From contig JADJXL010000020.1 of the NCBI GenBank assembly GCA_016715885.1, positions 868,001 through 932,000 on the forward strand: a stretch of 64,000 bases of DNA, given 5' to 3'. Shown one piece after another: positions 35,341-44,489 of this stretch. The stretch comes from Polyangiaceae bacterium. GTDB taxonomy: Bacteria > Myxococcota_A > Polyangia > Polyangiales > Polyangiaceae. Under the pieces are notes generated by a model. That model was given only the letters and a program-made list of their open reading frames with translations, did no database searches and was not told the origin of the DNA. Position numbers and translations under genes: made by a program. Within the stretch, counting starts at the first letter, position 1. The number at the start of each line of letters is the position of its first letter.

Positions 35341-37308
35341 ATGATTTTTTCGGTCATCATCAGTGAGAAGGGCGGCGCCGAACGTCGCGAATCCTTCGAA
35401 CGCACGGAGGTCAACGTCGGCCGCGTTCAGGGCAACGACCTGATGTTGCCGAAGGGTAACGTGTCGAAGCGGCACGCGCGGCTCTTGTACCGCGATGGCC
35501 GCTTCATCGTCACCGACCTGAAAAGTACGAACGGTACGTACGTCAACGGTCGCAAGATCACGCAAGCGACGATCGTCCGCGAAGGCGACAAGATCTACGT
35601 CGGCGACTTCGTGCTGCGCATCGAAGCGAGCACCAACAAGACGAATCCCGAGCTGGCGAAGCCCACGTCGCCCGATGTGGAAGGCGCGGGTGGGCCGCCA
35701 TCGTCCCCGGACGAACCCAAATCCCTTCCCGATCGCAAGGGTGAGGACGACGAGCCCAGCGAACGAGATGCCGACGATGTTGCTGCGGCGGGCGCGGTCG
35801 TCCCCGGTCCTCCGCGCCTTCCGAGCACCACGGTAAAACCCGGTTCGATCTTGTCTGGACCTGCGACGATTTCGCCGGTTCCCGTCACGACACCGACGCC
35901 TCCGGTTCACGTTGCAGCGGCCGCTCGCGGGAACTCCAGCGTTCCTCCGCAGACAAACCTCACGCCGACGCCGCCTCCACCTCGTGGCGTGAGGATTTCG
36001 TCGAATCCGCCCGATGCGCGAGACTCGAGCCCCGCTTTACGCAGCTATCGCACGATGATCGCATCGCTCATCGAGCGAGCTTCCGAATCGTTCGACTTCG
36101 ACCAACTCTCCGCGGACGAACCCCTCGATGCGGGCGTATCGGCGCGCATTGCGAGCGTGATTCAAGAGCTCGCGACGCAGCTGAAAGCATCGGGGCAACT
36201 TCCGGACGCGATGACCATCGAACAAGTCGTTGCCGATGCACGTAACGAAGTGGTCGAGCTCGGGCCGCTCGGGCCGCTCGGACCGCTGCTCGTCGACGAA
36301 GATGTCACGGAAATCCACATCGAAAACGCAGAGCGTGTGCTTGCATTTCGCAAGAGTCGGCGAACGCCGACGGTCATCCTGCGAGCGACCGAAAAGACGA
36401 TTGCGCGTGCGATCGCTCGGTTGACGAAGGGCGGGGCGTCGACCGTGTTGGCGCAGCCGAGTCTCGAGCGCCGCATTGCGAGCGGCTTGCACATCATCGT
36501 GGCGTCGCCGGCGCACAGCGCGAAGGGCAGCGTGGTCGTGCTCCGCAAGGCGCAACGAGGCGAAAGCGCCACGCTCGATGATCTCGTGCGAAGTGGAATG
36601 ATGTCACGGGCGATGTCGACGCTGCTGTCGCATGCCGTCATTGGGCGCGCGAACTTGCTCGTGGCAGGCCCCGCTGGGTCGGGACATGCAGCGCTCATGT
36701 CGGCGATCGTGAATGCGGCTGGCGTCGATGAACGAGCGATCGTGCTGCAAGACGATGACGAGATCATGTTTCAGCACCCGAACACGTTGTCGATGCCACT
36801 TCCGGCCGATGCAAACGAGGCCATCGTGGTGGCTCGGTCGGCTGCGCGCATGCGCCCGGATCGGCTGGTTTTTGGCTCGTTGGCGGGCCTTGCAGCCGGT
36901 GTCGTGACGGCATCCGGCGAGGGAGCGGGCAGCGTGGTTGCGGCGCTACGTGCACCAACGTTGCGCCAAGCGCTCGTGCGCCTACCGGCCGACATCGTGC
37001 TTGCGCGACCGGGAATCAGCACCGAAGCAGCTCGTGAATGCGTGGGCAGCATGTTCGACCTTGCGCTCGAAGTCGCACGGCTGCGCGATGGTCGTGCGCG
37101 CGTGCTGCGTATTGCCGAGCTGCGTATGGAGGCCGGATCGCTCGTTGCGCGCGACGTATTTGGGTTCAACATGGATCGCGCGGCAGCCACGGGTGCGGTC
37201 GAAGGCAACCATCATCCAACGGGTATCGTGCCCGCTCTCGTGGAAGATCTCGCCTCGCGCGGCGTCGCCCTCGATGCCCAGATCTTCCGCCGAAATGCTG
37301 GAAAATGA
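35341..37308 (+). CDS. FHA domain fused to a degenerate CpaF/TadA-like secretion ATPase
   Basis: 655 residues. The FHA domain (about 1-100) has VGRVQGNDLMLP, SKRHARL and LKSTNGTYVNG, so it should bind phosphothreonine. A Pro-rich linker follows (about 105-235). The C-terminal part follows CpaF-type type II/IV secretion ATPases (LLVDEDVTEIHIEN near 317, SLERRIASGLHI near 377, AARMRPDRLVFG near 501). The P-loop reads GPAGSGHAA (near 446), where His replaces the invariant Lys, so ATP hydrolysis is doubtful. It is probably a phospho-dependent regulatory partner or adaptor. No pilus or Tad genes lie nearby. Confidence 0.85.
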   Translation: MIFSVIISEKGGAERRESFERTEVNVGRVQGNDLMLPKGNVSKRHARLLYRDGRFIVTDLKSTNGTYVNGRKITQATIVREGDKIYVGDFVLRIEASTNKTNPELAKPTSPDVEGAGGPPSSPDEPKSLPDRKGEDDEPSERDADDVAAAGAVVPGPPRLPSTTVKPGSILSGPATISPVPVTTPTPPVHVAAAARGNSSVPPQTNLTPTPPPPRGVRISSNPPDARDSSPALRSYRTMIASLIERASESFDFDQLSADEPLDAGVSARIASVIQELATQLKASGQLPDAMTIEQVVADARNEVVELGPLGPLGPLLVDEDVTEIHIENAERVLAFRKSRRTPTVILRATEKTIARAIARLTKGGASTVLAQPSLERRIASGLHIIVASPAHSAKGSVVVLRKAQRGESATLDDLVRSGMMSRAMSTLLSHAVIGRANLLVAGPAGSGHAALMSAIVNAAGVDERAIVLQDDDEIMFQHPNTLSMPLPADANEAIVVARSAARMRPDRLVFGSLAGLAAGVVTASGEGAGSVVAALRAPTLRQALVRLPADIVLARPGISTEAARECVGSMFDLALEVARLRDGRARVLRIAELRMEAGSLVARDVFGFNMDRAAATGAVEGNHHPTGIVPALVEDLASRGVALDAQIFRRNAGK

Positions 37309-37414
37309 GCTTGCGACATTCGCTCGATGAAGCTCGGCAAAACACGAATGTTACGCTAAGTTAGGTTTCGATAGGGCGAGTCACCCCCTACCCTCCCACG
37401 CGACGACAACGAAC

Positions 37415-37918
37415 ATGGCGATCCGTACCATCCTGCATTATCCGGACCCCCGTCTGCGCCAGAAGGCGCAGCCCGTGACCCATGTCACGCCCGAGATCCA
37501 GAAGCTCATCGACGACATGGCCGAGACGATGTACGCGGCCCCGGGCGTAGGCCTGGCGGCGACGCAAATCGGCGAAGCGCATCGCGTTTTCATCGTCGAC
37601 ATCGCGGCCGAGGACGAGCCCAGCAATCTGATGGTGTTCATCAACCCGGAGATTGTCGTAACCGAGGGATCTCAGACGGGTTCCGAAGGGTGTTTGTCGT
37701 TCCCCGGAGTGACCGAGGACATCAAGCGAGCTGAAAACGTGTCTGTCCGGGCGCAAGACCGCGACGGCAAACCGTTTGAGCTCAAAGCAGATGGCCTGCT
37801 GTCCGTGGCGATTCAGCACGAGCTGGATCACCTGGACGGCGTGCTGATGATCGATCGCGTTGGCGTGCTGAAGAAGCGCATCATTCAGCGCAAGATGCAA
37901 AAGCGCGCCGAAGCTTAG
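37415..37918 (+). CDS. def: peptide deformylase
   Basis: 167 residues with all three PDF motifs: GVGLAATQIG near 46-55, EGCLSFPG near 92 (metal Cys), and QHELDHLDG near 134-142 (HExxH). The enzyme removes N-terminal formyl groups from nascent proteins using Fe2+. It starts 106 bp after the FHA protein and is not accompanied by fmt. The stop is followed by an intergenic repeat element and then by ribD convergently. Confidence 0.97.
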   Translation: MAIRTILHYPDPRLRQKAQPVTHVTPEIQKLIDDMAETMYAAPGVGLAATQIGEAHRVFIVDIAAEDEPSNLMVFINPEIVVTEGSQTGSEGCLSFPGVTEDIKRAENVSVRAQDRDGKPFELKADGLLSVAIQHELDHLDGVLMIDRVGVLKKRIIQRKMQKRAEA

Positions 37919-37925
37919 CGAAACC

Positions 37926-38010
37926 GGGCCAGGACTTGGACGCTCGCTTCGCGCGCGTGGGACGCACCAGGAGGCGAGCCTGGCCCCATGGGGAACCTCG
38001 CGGCGCGCGC
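37926..38010 (+). repeat. dispersed intergenic repeat, copy 1
   Basis: The first 40 bases (37926-37965) match the reverse complement of 60836-60875 at 36 of 40 positions, beginning GGGCCAGG and ending CGCGTGGGACGC. Weaker similarity continues for another 40 bases or so (GAGGCG, then ATGGGG and CTCGC). Both copies lie in spacers between convergent genes. The end is approximate. Confidence 0.6.
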
Positions 38011-38057
38011 CCCACGCCCCCGAAGCTAGCCCTTCCTACCCCCGAAAATAACCCTTC

Positions 38058-39188
38058 CTACCTAGGCGGGAACGATAGCGGGCCGCTGACGTATGCGTCG
38101 CGGCCGCACAGGACCCACGCTGGGTCGACGATACGCGGTGCCTCGCTCGGTGTGTCGGGGCCAGCCCAATCGACTGCACCCGGACGACCTCGAGGCCCAA
38201 GCAAGATGGGCGCAATGAACGCGTGCAGTTCGTCCGCAAGGCGCGACGCGAGCAGGCTACCCGCAAGCTCGGCTCCTCCCTCGACGAGGATCGACACCAG
38301 GCCCTGTTCGGCAAGCACGCGCAACGCAGCACCCACGTCGACGCGTCCTTCCGCCGAGTTCGGCACACGTAGCACCACGCACCCAGCATCCGCGAGCGCC
38401 TGTTCCTGCGCTTGACCGGCACTTTCGCCAGCAAGCACCCACGTTGGAACCTGATTCGCCGTCTGCACCAAGCGGCTGTGAGGCGGCAGGCGCAAGCGCG
38501 TATCGAAGACGATGCGCGTCGGACAACGTCCCTGGTCGGCAAAGTTTTGAGCTCGTACGGTCAGCCTCGGATCATCGGCGAGCGCCGTTCCAATGCCCAC
38601 TGCAACCGCATCATGCTGCGCTCGCAGCTCCTGAACCTTCGCGCGAGCTTCCGGGCCCGTCACCCACTTCGACGCACCGCTTCGCGTTGCAATGCGCCCA
38701 TCGAGGGACAAGGCGAGCTTCAGCGACACGTAGGGCAAACCCAACGTGATGAACTTCGTCCACGGAGCGATCAGTGCACGCGCCTCGGCTTCCGCCACGC
38801 CCACGTCAACGACGAGCCCCGCTTTTTGCATCGTGGCGATACCGCCACCTTCGACGTTCGGGTTTGGATCGACGCACCCGACCACCACGCGCCGGACGCC
38901 CGAACGCTGAATCGTCTCGACGCACGGAGGCGTTCGTCCGTGATGGTTGCACGGCTCGAGCGTCACGTAGAGCGTGCCTCCACGAGCTGCATCACCCGCA
39001 CGGCGCAACGACGCCACCTCGGCATGATCTTCACCCGCTCGCGCATGGTGAGCAGCGACGATGACCTCGCCGTTTTCCGCAACGACGACCGCTCCAACCG
39101 GCGGGTTCGGAGAAGGCAGCGCCTTTCGCGCCTCCTCGAGAGCAAGGCGCATCATGGCGACGTCGAAGTCAGGATCGGCAACAGTCAT
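38058..39188 (-). CDS. ribD: bifunctional riboflavin biosynthesis deaminase/reductase
   Basis: 376 residues. The N-terminal cytidine-deaminase-like domain has HAEV near 54 and PCNHHGRTPPC near 79, the zinc site of RibD. The C-terminal reductase domain begins near LKLALSLDGRIA (residue 155) and keeps the NADPH-binding VEGGAEL stretch near 317. It converts the GTP-derived diaminopyrimidine to 5-amino-6-ribitylaminouracil phosphate in two steps. It is 18 bp downstream of nrdR, a conserved pairing. No other rib genes are near. Confidence 0.95.
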   Translation of the reverse strand: MTVADPDFDVAMMRLALEEARKALPSPNPPVGAVVVAENGEVIVAAHHARAGEDHAEVASLRRAGDAARGGTLYVTLEPCNHHGRTPPCVETIQRSGVRRVVVGCVDPNPNVEGGGIATMQKAGLVVDVGVAEAEARALIAPWTKFITLGLPYVSLKLALSLDGRIATRSGASKWVTGPEARAKVQELRAQHDAVAVGIGTALADDPRLTVRAQNFADQGRCPTRIVFDTRLRLPPHSRLVQTANQVPTWVLAGESAGQAQEQALADAGCVVLRVPNSAEGRVDVGAALRVLAEQGLVSILVEGGAELAGSLLASRLADELHAFIAPILLGPRGRPGAVDWAGPDTPSEAPRIVDPAWVLCGRDAYVSGPLSFPPR

Positions 39189-39206
39189 ATCGTCTGCCCG
39201 GATCTA

Positions 39207-39668
39207 CTAGGGGCCCTTTGCCTTCACAAGCTTGCCAAGCTCACGCATGAACTCGTCTACGTCCCGGAATGATCGGTAGACGCTTGCAAATCGGACATAG
39301 GCAACCTCGTCGAGCTCGCGAAGATGCCGCATGACGCGATCGCCCAGCTCCGCCGCTGTAACCTCGCGCCGCTCGGAATCTTGCGCTTCGCTTTCGATTG
39401 CGTCCACGACGGCGTGCAGCCGCTCGACGGAAACCGGTCGCTTGTTGGTGGCAATCGTGAGCCCTCGCAAGAGCTTGGTGCGATCAAAAGGTTCACGACG
39501 CCCGTCCTTTTTGACGACCGTCGGCAATACCTCCTCGATACGCTCGTAGGTCGTGAATCGCCGGGCGCAATCCGCGCACTCGCGACGACGGCGCACCACG
39601 TCCCCGGCACCAACCGACCGGGACTCGATCACCTTGTCTTCCATGTGCCCGCAAAAAGGGCACTTCAT
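39207..39668 (-). CDS. nrdR: transcriptional repressor of ribonucleotide reductase
   Basis: 153 residues from the ATG at 39668; a longer open frame upstream is antisense to nothing useful and lies inside fabF. The zinc ribbon starts at MKCPFCGH and closes in CADCARRF, followed by TTYERIE. The ATP-cone (about 46-136) is intact. NrdR senses dATP/ATP and binds NrdR boxes upstream of nrd operons. It begins 4 bp after the fabF stop and precedes ribD, so it is co-transcribed with both. Confidence 0.96.
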   Translation of the reverse strand: MKCPFCGHMEDKVIESRSVGAGDVVRRRRECADCARRFTTYERIEEVLPTVVKKDGRREPFDRTKLLRGLTIATNKRPVSVERLHAVVDAIESEAQDSERREVTAAELGDRVMRHLRELDEVAYVRFASVYRSFRDVDEFMRELGKLVKAKGP

Positions 39669-39672
39669 GTGT

Positions 39673-40917
39673 TCATCCTTCGAACCGTGAAAACACGAGT
39701 GTCGCGTTCGTACCACCAAACCCGAACGAATTCGACAAGGCGTGACGAATCGAGCGCTCACGCGCAACCATCGGCACGCAGTCGAACGGAACCTCCGGAT
39801 CGAGATGCTCGAGGTTTGCCGTCGGAGGAACGCGGCCTTGCTGCACGGCCAATGCACAGAACGCTCCCTCGACGGCTCCTGCTGCTCCCAACATGTGGCC
39901 GGTCACGGACTTCGTCGAGCTGACCCAAAGCTCGGGGCTCTTCGCATGCTCGCCGAACACTTTCATGATCGCTCGAGCTTCCTCGATGTCGCCCTGTTGC
40001 GTCGAGGTCGCATGCGCGTTGATGTAATCGATGCTTTGAGGTGCAAGCTTTGCATCGGCAAGAGCCATCCGCATCGCACGTTGCGCCCCTTCGCCCTCGG
40101 GAGCAGGTTTGGTCAAGTGATACGCGTCGCACGTCGCGCCATAACCCGTGATCTCCGCGTAGATCTTCGCCCCGCGCTGCTTCGCATGCGTGAGTGACTC
40201 GAGCATCAAGCTCGCAGCACCTTCGCCCACGACAAACCCGTCTCGGTCCCGATCCCACGGACGACTCGCACGACTCGGATCGTCGTTGCGTTTCGAAAGG
40301 GCAAACATGGCGCTGAACCCCGCCATGCAGAGCCCCGTGATCGTCGATTCGGCGCCGCCCGCGAGCATGATGTGCGTGCGCCCGCGACGAATCCACTCGA
40401 ACGCTTCGCCCAGCGCATGAGCGCTCGATGCACAAGCGCTCGTGTTGCAGTAGCTCGGTCCGCGTAGGTCGAACGCCATCGCAACTTGCCCCGCAGCAAG
40501 GTTCGCGATGACGGACGGAATGAAGTAGGGGCTTATGCGCGACGGCCCTTTTTCATGCAGCGTGACCGATGCATGAAAAAGGTTGTCGAGTCCGCCGAGG
40601 CCTACGCCGATGAACGTACCGCACGCTTCGCGATCCTCATCGGTGAACGTGATGCCCGCGTCGTCGATGCAGTGCTTGGACGCCGCGATGGCAAGATGCG
40701 AAAAGCGGCCCATCTCGCGGAGTTTCTTCTTGGGCACGTACTGCTCGGCGACGAACCCTTTGACCTCGCCCGCAAAACGCGCGGCATATTGAGACGCGTC
40801 GAACAGCGTGATCGGAGCAATGCCCGACTCACCACCGAGCACCGAACGCCAAGTTTCGGTCGTACCGATGCCGTTTGGAGTAACGAGACCGATTCCAGTG
40901 ATGACGACTCGTTCCAT
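39673..40917 (-). CDS. fabF: 3-oxoacyl-ACP synthase II
   Basis: 414 residues. The catalytic Cys162 is in NTSACASS, with the histidines in HATSTQQGD near 304 and NSFGFGGTN near 395. It extends acyl-ACP by condensation with malonyl-ACP in fatty acid synthesis. It is downstream of acpP with a 112-bp gap and directly upstream of nrdR. Length is as usual for the family. Confidence 0.97.
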   Translation of the reverse strand: MERVVITGIGLVTPNGIGTTETWRSVLGGESGIAPITLFDASQYAARFAGEVKGFVAEQYVPKKKLREMGRFSHLAIAASKHCIDDAGITFTDEDREACGTFIGVGLGGLDNLFHASVTLHEKGPSRISPYFIPSVIANLAAGQVAMAFDLRGPSYCNTSACASSAHALGEAFEWIRRGRTHIMLAGGAESTITGLCMAGFSAMFALSKRNDDPSRASRPWDRDRDGFVVGEGAASLMLESLTHAKQRGAKIYAEITGYGATCDAYHLTKPAPEGEGAQRAMRMALADAKLAPQSIDYINAHATSTQQGDIEEARAIMKVFGEHAKSPELWVSSTKSVTGHMLGAAGAVEGAFCALAVQQGRVPPTANLEHLDPEVPFDCVPMVARERSIRHALSNSFGFGGTNATLVFSRFEG

Positions 40918-41029
40918 AATGCCGATGAGTGGATGGGATCACGTTGGTCGACGACTACCGCGGAGCATGGAGCCGCCCTTACGAAAAGCCGAATCGCGGC
41001 TCATGCCGCCGATGACGAGGCCGGACGGG

Positions 41030-41278
41030 TCACTTCTTCGCGTGCGACTCGATGTAATTCACCGCGTCCTGCACGGTGCGGATCTTCTCCGTGTCTTCGT
41101 CCGGAATGTCGATCTCGAACGCCTCTTCGAAGGCGAGCACGAGCTCGACCAAGCCGAGCGAATCTGCGCCGAGGTCGTCGATGAACGTCGCTTCCGGCTT
41201 GATGTCCTTCTCTTCGACGTCGAGCTGTTCCTTGATGATCCGCTTTACTTCCGCGGTGATGTCGCGACCTTCCGCCAT
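41030..41278 (-). CDS. acpP: acyl carrier protein
   Basis: 82 residues, acidic. The phosphopantetheine site is the serine of GADSLGLVEL near 39-48 (usually DSLDxVEL; here Gly replaces Asp). It carries the growing acyl chain between the fab enzymes around it. A GGGAGG ribosome site precedes the ATG. It is positioned between fabG and fabF as in most bacterial fab clusters. Confidence 0.97.
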   Translation of the reverse strand: MAEGRDITAEVKRIIKEQLDVEEKDIKPEATFIDDLGADSLGLVELVLAFEEAFEIDIPDEDTEKIRTVQDAVNYIESHAKK

Positions 41279-41408
41279 GGTGTGTCCTCCCAGAAAAAGC
41301 GGGTCCCTCCTACTTCATCAGAACTGACTTTGCACGAGCTAGTTACTCGATGTCTTGCTTTTCGTGCGCGTCGTTCTTTTCGCAGTGATGAAGTCGTCGA
41401 GAGTCTCG

Positions 41409-42155
41409 CTACATGTACATGCCGCCGTTGACCCGAAGCGTCTCACCCGTGATGTACGACGCCTCATCAGAACAGAGAAATGCAATCGCCGCCGCAATAT
41501 CTTCGGGTTTGCCCGTGCGCCCAAGAGGAATGGTCGAAAGCATGCCTTTGCGCGCTTCTTCATTCATCGACGACGTCATGTCCGTCTCGATGAAGCCCGG
41601 CGTGACGACATTCACCGTCACGTTCCGCGATGCGTATTCGCGCGCAAGCGTCTTCGTCAGACCAATGAGCGCCGCCTTCGACGCCGAGTAAACGGCCTGC
41701 CCCGCATTGCCCATCTCGCCCACGATGCTCGACAAGAACACGATGCGCCCCGTGCGCGCTCGCATCATCGTCTTCAACGCGCCGCGAGCACACGCGATCG
41801 CTCCCTTCACGTTCACCGACAACGTCCGGTCGATCTCGTCTTCCTTCACGCGCACCACGAGCCCGTCAATCGCAATGCCCGCGTTGGCAACGAGGATGTC
41901 GAGTCGCCCAAGACGCTTTGCAAGCGCAACGATCGCCTCCTCCGCTGCCTGCATGTCCGATACGTCGAACCCAAGCGCTTCGGCCTTGCCGCCTTGTTCT
42001 TCGATTTCACGCACGACCTTGCGCGCTTCTTCTTCGCCACGCACGTAGTTCACCACCACATGCGCGCCTTGCTTCGCCAACGCGACAGCCGTCGCTCGAC
42101 CAATGCCCCTCGACCCGCCCGTCACGAGCGCGACCTTCCCTGTCAGCTCGAACAT
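41409..42155 (-). CDS. fabG: 3-oxoacyl-ACP reductase
   Basis: About 248 residues from the ATG at 42155. A second ATG at 42161 overlaps the fabD stop. The GGAGGG ribosome site touches the first ATG but is properly spaced (7 bp) for the second, which decides the start. It has the SDR motif TGGSRGIG near 12-19, the NAG segment, SSIVG and YSASK near 153-157. It reduces 3-ketoacyl-ACP with NADPH. Tightly coupled to fabD. Confidence 0.96.
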   Translation of the reverse strand: MFELTGKVALVTGGSRGIGRATAVALAKQGAHVVVNYVRGEEEARKVVREIEEQGGKAEALGFDVSDMQAAEEAIVALAKRLGRLDILVANAGIAIDGLVVRVKEDEIDRTLSVNVKGAIACARGALKTMMRARTGRIVFLSSIVGEMGNAGQAVYSASKAALIGLTKTLAREYASRNVTVNVVTPGFIETDMTSSMNEEARKGMLSTIPLGRTGKPEDIAAAIAFLCSDEASYITGETLRVNGGMYM

Positions 42156-42157
42156 CG

Positions 42158-43114
42158 TCATCCCTCCAAGAAAGAACTTACAGCACCGAGCCCCACGGCA
42201 TCGGACACGCTGAGCACCTTGATCGACTTCGCAATTCGCTTGCCGAGCCCCGCGAGCACCTTCCCCGGCCCCAACTCGAGCGCGTGCGTGACGCCCTCGG
42301 CAGCCATCCTTTCGATGGTCGCCGTCCACAAGACCGCGCCATCGATCTGCCGCAAGAGCAGCTCTTTCACGCGCGCCGGATCGGCATTCGGCTCGGCGTC
42401 CACGTTCGCAATCACAGGAAACGCGAGTGGTCGAACAGGGATACGTTCGACCTCGGGTGCGAGGCGTTCACGCGCAGGGCGCATGAGCGCACAATGAAAC
42501 GGCGCACTCACCTTCAGCGGAATCGCCTTCCCTTGACGCTTGCCCACGACTGCGGACACGCGCGCCACGGCTGCGGCATGACCCGCGATCACCACCTGCC
42601 CAGGCGCATTGTAGTTCGCGAGTGAAACAATTTCGTCGTGCGCCTCTTCAGCACAGATCTGCGCGACGACCGGACCATCGAGACCCATCACGGCAGCCAT
42701 CGCGCCTTCACCTGGAGGCACCGACGCTTGCATCGCAGCACCGCGCAGCCGGCAAATCCGCACGGCATCTTCGAGCTCGAGAGCACCTGCCGCAGCAAGC
42801 GCGCTGTATTCGCCAAGCGAGTGCCCCGCGGCAAACATGGGCAGCGCGAGATCGGGCATTCGTTCGCGAAGTGCCGCGACGATCGCCATGCTGACCGTGA
42901 CGATCGCGGGCTGCGTATTCGCCGTGAGCGTCAGCTCCTCCATCGGACCATCGAAGCAAAGCTTCGTCAGCGGCTCACCCAGCGCAGCATCGGCACGTTC
43001 GAACACGCGCCGCGCTGCATCCGATGTCTCCGCCAAATCCCTGCCCATCCCGACCACTTGCGAACCCTGGCCAGGAAACAACCACGCCACCTTCGTACTT
43101 CGCTGCATCGACAC
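42158..43114 (-). CDS. fabD: malonyl-CoA:ACP transacylase
   Basis: 318 residues. PGQGSQ near 14-19, the nucleophile serine in AGHSLGEYSA near 95-104, the arginine in RGAAMQ, and the His in APFHCALM near 206 are all present. It loads malonyl units onto ACP. It lies 22 bp after fabH and overlaps the start of fabG. Length and motifs are typical. Confidence 0.96.
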   Translation of the reverse strand: MSMQRSTKVAWLFPGQGSQVVGMGRDLAETSDAARRVFERADAALGEPLTKLCFDGPMEELTLTANTQPAIVTVSMAIVAALRERMPDLALPMFAAGHSLGEYSALAAAGALELEDAVRICRLRGAAMQASVPPGEGAMAAVMGLDGPVVAQICAEEAHDEIVSLANYNAPGQVVIAGHAAAVARVSAVVGKRQGKAIPLKVSAPFHCALMRPARERLAPEVERIPVRPLAFPVIANVDAEPNADPARVKELLLRQIDGAVLWTATIERMAAEGVTHALELGPGKVLAGLGKRIAKSIKVLSVSDAVGLGAVSSFLEG

Positions 43115-43136
43115 GGACCTTCAACGTCGAGTTCGT

Positions 43137-44135
43137 TTACATTCGTACGAGCGCTGCGCCCCACGAAATACCGGCGCCGAGCGCGCACATGAGCACGGTT
43201 TGTCCGGGCTTGATGCGACCGTCTCGTACTGCCTCGTCGAGCGCAATCGGAATGGATGCACTCGACGTGTTGCCATATTCCTGGATGTTGATGATGAACC
43301 GCTCCATCGGCACATCCACGCGATCGGAGACCTGATGCAAGATGCGCAGGTTTGCCTGATGCGCGACGACCCAGTCGACGTCGGCCCCACGCAGACCTGC
43401 CTCTTCCAAGACACCGCTCGATGCGCTCACGAGATTCTTCACGGCCGTACGAAAAACCTCTTGCCCCTGCATGTGCACCTTGTTGCGCTTGTTTGCGATG
43501 CGCTCTTCGTTCAGAGGTTCGGCCGAACCTCCGCCCGGTATTTGCAGCGCCGAAGCAAGCGATCCATCGGTGAAAATACGCGAAGCAAGCACGCCACGAC
43601 CATCACCATCGGACGTACCGAGCACGACCGCTCCTGCGCCGTCGCCGAAAAGCACACACGTCGTGCGATCTTCCCAGTTGAGCAGCCTCGATAGAAGCTC
43701 GACGCCGATGATCAGCACGCGACGCGCAGCGCCCGTGGTGATGAATTGATCGGCGATCCTGAGGCCGAAGATGAACCCAGCACACGCCGCGGACAGGTCG
43801 AACGCGGGGATGTTTGGAGCACCAATCTTCTGCTGGACGTGCACGGCACACGCGGGCATCGGGCTGTCGCCGCTGATCGTGCCGACGATGATCATGTCGA
43901 TGTCGTCCGGCGTGAGCCCCGCAGCGGCGATGGCGCTACGACCGGCCTTCGCAGCCATGTCGCTCGTTACTTCATCATCCGCGGCAACGTGACGGCGCTT
44001 GATTCCCGTCCGCTCGGTGATCCATGTGTCCGACGTTTCGACGATCTTTTCGAGGTCGAAGTTGCTGAGGACCTTCTCGGGCACATAATGGCCGGTGCCG
44101 AGAATCCTGCTCTTGGGCAAACGTTGCGCGCTCAT
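43137..44135 (-). CDS. fabH: 3-oxoacyl-ACP synthase III
   Basis: About 332 residues from the ATG at 44135; upstream in-frame codons to 44267 are not conserved. The triad is complete: Cys in SAACAGF near 120, His in HQANLRI near 259, Asn in GNTSSASIP near 289. It starts fatty acid synthesis by condensing an acyl-CoA with malonyl-ACP. In most clusters plsX sits between rpmF and fabH; here that 152-bp gap holds no gene. Confidence 0.96.
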   Translation of the reverse strand: MSAQRLPKSRILGTGHYVPEKVLSNFDLEKIVETSDTWITERTGIKRRHVAADDEVTSDMAAKAGRSAIAAAGLTPDDIDMIIVGTISGDSPMPACAVHVQQKIGAPNIPAFDLSAACAGFIFGLRIADQFITTGAARRVLIIGVELLSRLLNWEDRTTCVLFGDGAGAVVLGTSDGDGRGVLASRIFTDGSLASALQIPGGGSAEPLNEERIANKRNKVHMQGQEVFRTAVKNLVSASSGVLEEAGLRGADVDWVVAHQANLRILHQVSDRVDVPMERFIINIQEYGNTSSASIPIALDEAVRDGRIKPGQTVLMCALGAGISWGAALVRM

Positions 44136-44287
44136 GACGTGACTCGACCTCGACGGTACACGACTGCCGCTCCGTCGAGCGCGACGGTTGCGTAACGATT
44201 GTGTGAAGACAGGCCAAGACAAACTCGACGCAGCAGCATTGCTCGAGGCAACGCTGCTACGCAACAATCCGCTAGCGACCTACGACA

Positions 44288-44479
44288 TCAAGCCGAGTCG
44301 CCCTTCGTTTGCTTGGCTTTGCGGCCCTTGTAGTGACCACATGCGCCGCACGCACGATGGGGTAGCGTGGCTTCGCCGCAGTTCGCGCAAGCAATGAGCT
44401 GCACCGGCGTAACCTTGTCGTGATTTGCGCGCCGCATGTCGCGCTTGCTTGGGGTGGTTTTCCTCTTCGGGACGGCCAC
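44288..44479 (-). CDS. rpmF: 50S ribosomal protein L32
   Basis: 63 residues, starting MAVPKRKTTPSKRDMRR as L32 does. It keeps the zinc-ribbon cysteines (CANCGEAT and CGACGHYKGR), so it is the zinc-binding form. It lies 10 bp downstream of the YceD-like gene, the usual pairing. Confidence 0.97.
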   Translation of the reverse strand: MAVPKRKTTPSKRDMRRANHDKVTPVQLIACANCGEATLPHRACGACGHYKGRKAKQTKGDSA

Positions 44480-44489
44480 GGACTACTCC

